This document shows positions 59,986 through 64,000 of a DNA stretch of 64,000 bases, piece by piece. The stretch spans positions 309,713 through 373,712 of the forward strand of contig JAULBX010006664.1 in NCBI GenBank assembly GCA_032358255.1. Direction: 5' to 3'. The notes beneath the pieces were generated by a model. It searched no databases. It saw only the letters and a program-made list of their open reading frames with translations, and was not told the origin of the DNA. This DNA is from Heterotrichella gracilis (Eukaryota > Sar > Xanthophyceae > Tribonematales > Xanthonemataceae). Each line of letters begins with the position of its first letter. Within the stretch, counting starts at the first letter, position 1. The position numbers and the translations under genes were made by a program.

Positions 59986-60291
59986 ATGTCATTCGAAGAA
60001 GCCATACAAGAAAACACGAAAGTACTTACAGCGGTGCTGGACGAATTAAAGTCCATTAAAACTGTGCTTGCTAAACAGGAGGTTGACACCTGCACTGTAA
60101 AAGAAGCTCTTGAAATTTTGGGTCTTAACAATGATAGGTATATGACCTACTTCTTCAAACAGCAACTTTTGAAAAGAAGAAAAGGCGGTTCGGGTTTCCT
60201 GTATTTCAAATCGGAGTGTATTAACCTGGCTATTCGAATTAAAAATAATCAGGTGACGGTACCACCCATTAAAAGCATTTACGGGAAATGA
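59986..60291 (+). CDS. Early protein with excisionase/MerR-like HTH
   Basis: 101 residues. An N-terminal coiled coil (EEAIQENTKVLTAVLDELKS) is followed by TVKEALEILGLNNDRYMTYF and KRRKGGSGFLYFKSECINLA, which resembles the winged-helix domain used by Bacteroidota phage and plasmid excisionase-like proteins. Two bases separate it from the previous stop and it overlaps the next ATG (ATGA). Confidence 0.5.
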   Translation: MSFEEAIQENTKVLTAVLDELKSIKTVLAKQEVDTCTVKEALEILGLNNDRYMTYFFKQQLLKRRKGGSGFLYFKSECINLAIRIKNNQVTVPPIKSIYGK

Positions 60292-60458
60292 AAGGCTCTT
60301 TAAAAATAACTGATCATAAGAATGCACAGGCCTTTGTGATAAAAGACAAGGCTGGAATAGTAGCAGCATTTTACTATACCGGTGATCTGAAAAAGTCAGT
60401 CGTGAAAAAAGGAGCTGGAGAATATAAAAAACATTTAAACCAATCACTAAAAAAATAA
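60288..60458 (+). CDS. Small early protein, 56 residues
   Basis: MKGSLKITDHKNAQAFVIKD then AAFYYTGDLKKSVVKKG. Basic and beta-like. ATG overlaps the stop of the previous gene, and the next ATG is 3 bases away. No family recognised. Confidence 0.5.
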   Translation: MKGSLKITDHKNAQAFVIKDKAGIVAAFYYTGDLKKSVVKKGAGEYKKHLNQSLKK

Positions 60459-60461
60459 GCT

Positions 60462-60758
60462 ATGAATCACCACTACGAAGGAAATATCAAAGTTGATTAT
60501 GAAATAAGCCCGAAGGGATGTTTCATGCAAGTAATACAAATGCCAGCTGGAACTGTAGTAATGGCATCGTATGATGTAGATAAATTTTTAAAGCGAATTG
60601 TTCAAAGTGAAGTTGATGCTCATGAAAGGGCTGAGCGTAGAAAAGAATATTTATTGAAGCTAGAAAATTGGTGGTCAAGTCGGTGTCGTCAGGAAAATAT
60701 TCGTGGCCACTTCAATGTTGACCACTTCAATAAAGTGCTTTTAGCAAAAAGAATATAG
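60462..60758 (+). CDS. Early protein, 98 residues, unknown
   Basis: MNHHYEGNIKVDYEISPKGC, then IQMPAGTVVMASYDVDKFLK and a basic helical end with NWWSSRCRQ. No recognised domain. It is spaced 3 bases from its neighbour, so is part of the early operon. Confidence 0.5.
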   Translation: MNHHYEGNIKVDYEISPKGCFMQVIQMPAGTVVMASYDVDKFLKRIVQSEVDAHERAERRKEYLLKLENWWSSRCRQENIRGHFNVDHFNKVLLAKRI

Positions 60759-60835
60759 CGTCAATGGGATGCACAAATACCGACCGCTTCAAAATGGAGC
60801 AAGTTTAAATTGAGTTTAAAAAAACTTTTGAAATA

Positions 60836-61087
60836 ATGTATAGTGGAAGTCCAACAGACGATGCAATTGAATACATGTTGCAGGAAAACGATAGAGAAGA
60901 TCTACCGGAGACGGTTCGATGTGAACAGGATGGTTTATTGCATTTTAAATCGGACTGTGTAAGAGACAGTGAAGGTGCTTGCTGGATAGCAAAAGAGAAT
61001 GTAAAGAATTACTTACAAAATTTTGAGAGCGACATGTGCTCGGAAGAATATAACAGGCTCGAAAAAGAGCTTAACGACCAAATATAA
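60836..61087 (+). CDS. Early protein, 83 residues, unknown
   Basis: MYSGSPTDDAIEYMLQENDR, with CEQDGLLHFKSDCVRDSEG and CSEEYNRLEKELNDQI. Acidic, four cysteines, possibly a metal-binding early protein. The stop overlaps the next ATG (TAATG). A 77-base gap before it holds only a 14-codon reading frame. Confidence 0.45.
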   Translation: MYSGSPTDDAIEYMLQENDREDLPETVRCEQDGLLHFKSDCVRDSEGACWIAKENVKNYLQNFESDMCSEEYNRLEKELNDQI

Positions 61088-61293
61088 TGAGACAATTAAG
61101 TTACACAGATCAACTGATCATCGAAAGACAAAGCGGGCGCCTTGAGCACCTAATTAAAGTAGCAGCATATTATCAAGATGAAAACCCGGCACTATATAGC
61201 ATGTGCATGGATGAGGCAAAAATATGCCAAGGAGTTATTGATAACGTAAAAGACAAAAAAGATGAAGAAATTCTGGAAAAAGATCCTGCTTGA
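61087..61293 (+). CDS. Early protein, 68 residues, unknown
   Basis: MRQLSYTDQLIIERQSGRLE, mostly helical and charged with two cysteines (SMCMDEAKICQGV). Start and end both overlap neighbours. No family recognised. Confidence 0.45.
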   Translation: MRQLSYTDQLIIERQSGRLEHLIKVAAYYQDENPALYSMCMDEAKICQGVIDNVKDKKDEEILEKDPA

Positions 61294-61429
61294 GGAATGG
61301 TACGCAAACCTAGTATTCGGGTTAATGTTCGCACTGCTTATCGCGGCAGCTGTATTAATTATTACAACAAAACCAAACAATTATAAACCAATAAAAACAA
61401 AACAACATGGCTATCAACGCAAAAAATGA
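61262..61429 (+). CDS. Small membrane protein, 55 residues
   Basis: MKKFWKKILLEEWYANLV then FGLMFALLIAAAVLIITT: a basic start, one helix and a basic tail. It overlaps the previous gene by 32 bases and the SSB-like gene by 23. It could be a small early envelope protein such as an exclusion factor, or a chance frame; the clean N-in topology favours a gene. Confidence 0.4.
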   Translation: MKKFWKKILLEEWYANLVFGLMFALLIAAAVLIITTKPNNYKPIKTKQHGYQRKK

Positions 61430-62081
61430 AGGCAAAGCCTTTGAAGTAATCGAAGCAGGCACGTATGCTGCAAGATGTTTTTCTATGATCCACATCGGAA
61501 CAGTACCGGAAAACATTAAAGGAAAAGACAAGATCATGAACAAGGTCTGGATCAGCTGGGAACTACCAACTGAATTAAAAGAATTTAAAGAAGGCGAAGG
61601 TGTTAAGCCTTATGTTATCAGTAAAGAGTTTACTCTTTCCATGAATGACAAAGCAACGCTTAGAAAGTTTTTAGAATCATGGAGAGGTACAGCCTTTACA
61701 GAAGACCAATGTAAGTCATTTGATATTACAAAGGTGATAGGCGCTGCGTGTATGCTTTCTATTCAACACAAACAAACTGCTGCAGGAAAAACCTATGCTG
61801 ACATCACAAGTGTGTCAAAGGTTATGAAGGGACTTGATATCCCGGCACAAATAAACCAAAGCTTTGAAATGAACTATGACAATTTTGATCATGGCGCATT
61901 CGAGCATCTTCCCGATTTCTTAAAGAAAAAAATGGAATCATCAGAAGAGTATAAAGCACTTATGAATAATAGCGAAGCTGCTGAATTTGAAAGATCTGAA
62001 TATATGAAAACACAGCAAAATGCAACCAGTAACAATCCTGTTACAAGTAGCGCTGGCCCTAACGATGATCTACCATTCTAA
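61407..62081 (+). CDS. Single-strand DNA-binding-like phage protein
   Basis: 224 residues. A beta-rich core (GTYAARCFSMIHIGTVPENI, KVWISWELPTEL, YVISKEFTLSMNDKATLRKF) is followed by a linker and the acidic tip NDDLPF, the same type of C-terminal peptide that SSB proteins use to recruit partners. The core resembles phage replication proteins of OB-fold type in Bacteroidota phages. It should protect single-stranded DNA during replication or recombination, possibly with the ATPase gene downstream. Confidence 0.7.
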   Translation: MAINAKNEGKAFEVIEAGTYAARCFSMIHIGTVPENIKGKDKIMNKVWISWELPTELKEFKEGEGVKPYVISKEFTLSMNDKATLRKFLESWRGTAFTEDQCKSFDITKVIGAACMLSIQHKQTAAGKTYADITSVSKVMKGLDIPAQINQSFEMNYDNFDHGAFEHLPDFLKKKMESSEEYKALMNNSEAAEFERSEYMKTQQNATSNNPVTSSAGPNDDLPF

Positions 62082-62090
62082 ATATTAACT

Positions 62091-62111
62091 GGAGTGGCAA
62101 AGCGCCACTCC
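62091..62111 (+). terminator. Hairpin between SSB-like and ATPase genes
   Basis: GGAGTGGC (62091-62098) and GCCACTCC (62104-62111) form an 8-bp stem with a 5-base loop, followed by TTATTTAAACTTTTT. It is a weak or partial terminator, or an mRNA-stability hairpin for the SSB-like transcript. Confidence 0.5.
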
Positions 62112-62138
62112 TTATTTAAACTTTTTATCCCCATAAAA

Positions 62139-63395
62139 ATGAACGTTAAACAAGTAAAAATTCAAAAATTCAAAAAGCTCGAAGACTTCGAAGCAAATTT
62201 TGACGGCCACCATGTGTTATTGCTAGGCGATAACGAAGTAGGCAAATCAACATTATTACAATTTATTCAGATTGCATTAGGTGATCAAAAACACATACCA
62301 CCAGGTGCAACTGGCGAAGGTGAAGTGATCTTTGTAAAAGATGGAAATGAAATCCGCTGCAAAGTGGAATTTGATAAACACAACAAACCAGTATTGAATA
62401 TTTCCGGCAAAGGAATCTCTATCGATAATAAAAAAGGAGCGATCGCCAACCTTATCGGAGCCATTGACTTTGACATCAATGAGTTTGTAGAATTAAGCAA
62501 AAGCTTGGCTGGCAGAAGAAAGATGGTTGAAACTGTAAAAGGTTTTTTACCAATCGAAGTACAAAATGAGCTGGCGTTTCACGAAGCCAACATCAAAAAT
62601 AATTATGACGAGCGTGCCGGGCTTAACAAACTGATCAAAGAGAAAGAAGCTGCTATCAAATTAAATCCGGTTTATAATATCGTTAACGGAAAATTTGAAC
62701 CAGTAAACATTGATGAAGTATATGGCCAGTTAAAATCTGCTCAGGCTAACAATGAAAAAGTGATCAAGGTAGAAGAGGGCATGAAGCAAAAACAAAGCCA
62801 GCTTTCTGAAACGGAATTAAAAATAAGAGCATTACAGGCTGAAATTGAAGGGCTGGAATTAGTTAAGACCAATCTTCAAAACAATCTTAAAGATGGCACT
62901 GAGTGGTTAAAAGCAAATGTGAAGCAGGATATTTCCTCATTCGAGGAGACCATCAAAAATGCCACAGCAAAAAATAAGGCCTACGATGATTCTGTAAAAT
63001 TAAAAGCAGATATCGATCTACTTGAGACAATGAAAAACGAATCTGGCGAGCTGACTGCAAAAATTGACAGCAGCAAAGAAGCAGTTGCAAATGCAATCCG
63101 TGAAATGGACAGCCCGATCGAAGGATTATACTTTGATGATGAAACGCTTTTATGGAATGGTGTTCCGGTTAATCCTGATACACTTTCAACTTCGCAGATC
63201 ATGGAGCTGGGCGTTCGTTTAAAGATGGCTGAAAATCCAGACCTGGGAATATTATTCATCGCTCGCGGTGAAAGTTTAGGCCTTGAAAGAAAGAAGGTGA
63301 TTAAGCAAATGGCTGATGATGCTGGCTGGCAAATTATCATGGAGCAAGTACAAGAAGGCACTGAAGAATTAACTATTCAAATCATGGCTGACTAA
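62139..63395 (+). CDS. RecF/SbcC/Rad50-like AAA ATPase
   Basis: 418 residues from ATG 62139; a GTG at 62094 is in frame but lies inside the hairpin. Walker A is LLLGDNEVGKSTLL near residues 29-42, a coiled coil spans ~190-320, and the late TSQIMELGVRLKMAENPDLG with ILFIARGESLG stands in for the signature and Walker B regions, with no classic DE pair. Such ATPases bind DNA ends and usually work with a nuclease, not seen here but possibly just downstream. Stop overlaps the next ATG (TAATG). Confidence 0.75.
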   Translation: MNVKQVKIQKFKKLEDFEANFDGHHVLLLGDNEVGKSTLLQFIQIALGDQKHIPPGATGEGEVIFVKDGNEIRCKVEFDKHNKPVLNISGKGISIDNKKGAIANLIGAIDFDINEFVELSKSLAGRRKMVETVKGFLPIEVQNELAFHEANIKNNYDERAGLNKLIKEKEAAIKLNPVYNIVNGKFEPVNIDEVYGQLKSAQANNEKVIKVEEGMKQKQSQLSETELKIRALQAEIEGLELVKTNLQNNLKDGTEWLKANVKQDISSFEETIKNATAKNKAYDDSVKLKADIDLLETMKNESGELTAKIDSSKEAVANAIREMDSPIEGLYFDDETLLWNGVPVNPDTLSTSQIMELGVRLKMAENPDLGILFIARGESLGLERKKVIKQMADDAGWQIIMEQVQEGTEELTIQIMAD

Positions 63396-63496
63396 TGAGC
63401 TCGGAAGAAACTAAACCAATAAGACTTCCGGAAAATCAAAATGTCGGAATCCCAGGATCAATAATTATAAAAACTAAAAAAAAGAAAAAAAGCTAA
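63395..63496 (+). CDS. Small basic early protein, 33 residues
   Basis: MSSEETKPIRLPENQNVGIP, ending in a run of lysines. It begins inside the ATPase stop (TAATG) and ends exactly before the next ATG (TAAATG). Coupled spacing is the support; no function can be read. Confidence 0.45.
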   Translation: MSSEETKPIRLPENQNVGIPGSIIIKTKKKKKS

Positions 63497-64000
63497 ATGA
63501 GCAACAACGGATATAAAGGTTTTGACTTAAACCTAAAATGCAGAAGCATGCAATATGAAGTCGGCCAAGAGTACTCAATAGAGAAAGGCAAAAAATTAGC
63601 GTGCTGTCCACAAAACAGCAACGAAGCAGGACTTCACTATTGTGATAATCCTTTCGATGTATTTGGTTTTTATCCTCCAGCAACAAGCAGATATGCTGAA
63701 GTAGAAAATAAGGGTGAAGTGATTAAAGATTCGGATGGATCAAAAAGTTCAGGATCAAAATTATTTATAAAAGCAGAGTTGTCTTTAACACAGTTAATTA
63801 AGGTAGGTGTTTCCTTTATTTTAAGTAAAGTCGATTTCACTAATGCGCCGGTTACTAACACGGGAGATTACTCCGCTGCCACTAACACGGGAGATTACTC
63901 CGCTGCCACTAACACGGGATATCAGTCCGCTGCCACTAACACGGGATCTAAGTCCGCTGCCACTAACACGGGATCTAAGTCCGCTGCCACTAACACGGGA
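63497..64000 (+). CDS. DUF7666-like protein with 9-residue repeats, cut by window edge
   Basis: 168 codons are open to the last base. The first ~120 residues (GYKGFDLNLKCRSMQYEVG, HYCDNPFDVFGFYPPATSRY, AEVENKGEVIKD) form the domain I recall as DUF7666 from Bacteroidota phages and plasmids. From ~120 it becomes a repeat of 9 residues, SAATNTGxx with xx being DY, DY, YQ, SK, SK. Such repeats would build a beta-solenoid like pentapeptide-repeat proteins. Function unknown; DNA mimicry is one possibility for that fold. Confidence 0.65.
   Translation, partial: MSNNGYKGFDLNLKCRSMQYEVGQEYSIEKGKKLACCPQNSNEAGLHYCDNPFDVFGFYPPATSRYAEVENKGEVIKDSDGSKSSGSKLFIKAELSLTQLIKVGVSFILSKVDFTNAPVTNTGDYSAATNTGDYSAATNTGYQSAATNTGSKSAATNTGSKSAATNTG
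63854..64000 (+). repeat. 27-base in-frame tandem repeat
   Basis: Five complete units (63854-63880, 63881-63907, 63908-63934, 63935-63961, 63962-63988) and a partial sixth. Each is ACTAACACGGGA, six variable bases, then TCCGCTGCC; the 21 outer bases are identical in every unit. The array continues past the window. Confidence 0.95.

Noticed and set aside
60765-60809. A 14-codon gene in the early operon
   Set aside because: It is too short, has no spacing or overlap with its neighbours and no recognisable features.
63854-64000. CRISPR array
   Set aside because: The identical 21-base blocks are parted by only 6 bases, all in frame with an open gene. The array codes a protein repeat, and there are no cas genes.

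Overview
The window comes from an AT-rich member of the Bacteroidota, probably a free-living flavobacterial or sphingobacterial-type lineage that I cannot place more precisely. The signs are a secreted protein with a type IX secretion sorting domain (25691-27667), promoters of the TAnnTTTG type, frequent TTG starts, a tRNA without an encoded CCA, and a Wza/Wzc-type export pair with a tyrosine-rich tail.

Bases 1-25122 hold one long rightward surface-polysaccharide cluster, mostly with 4- or 8-base gene overlaps. It opens with nucleotide-sugar genes: nucleotidyltransferase, LegB-like 4,6-dehydratase, a second SDR enzyme, a DegT-type aminotransferase and an N-acetyltransferase. Together these fit an N-acylated amino-deoxy sugar. 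Glycosyltransferases follow, then an unusual block (8.3-18.5 kb) of deacetylase, ATP-grasp ligase, 2-hydroxyacid dehydrogenase, a degenerate asparagine-synthetase-like protein, a fusion of asparagine synthetase with a WbpG/PseA-type sugar amidotransferase, and a FemAB-like transferase. That block looks built to put amide, amidine or aminoacyl groups on a glycan. The cluster ends with a DUF354 protein, a second deacetylase, a VanZ-like protein, the initiating sugar-phosphate transferase, the outer-membrane export lipoprotein and the inner-membrane tyrosine autokinase. No flippase or polymerase is visible.

Bases 25.2-29.4 kb are ordinary host genes: a small exported protein, a CUB-like secreted protein with a type IX sorting domain, and two leftward paralogous outer-membrane barrel proteins.

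From about 29.48 kb to the right edge lies a tailed-phage prophage, most likely siphovirus-like and cut by the window. A tRNA 3'-end remnant plus terminator marks the probable left attachment site beside a tyrosine integrase. The late genes run leftward (58.9 to 30.8 kb): small terminase, large terminase, portal, MuF-type head protein, scaffold, capsid, neck genes, tail chaperones with a -1 frameshift at TTTTTTC, a 1060-residue tape measure, distal tail proteins, paralogous virion proteins, lysis genes, repeat-rich fibres and a spanin-like lipoprotein. A Met-type tRNA sits among the head genes, and a rightward lipoprotein gene interrupts them. At 59.0-59.7 kb an S24-family repressor and divergent early genes share an operator-rich region. 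The early genes run rightward through small regulators, an SSB-like protein and a RecF/SbcC-like ATPase into a 9-residue-repeat protein that continues past base 64000.
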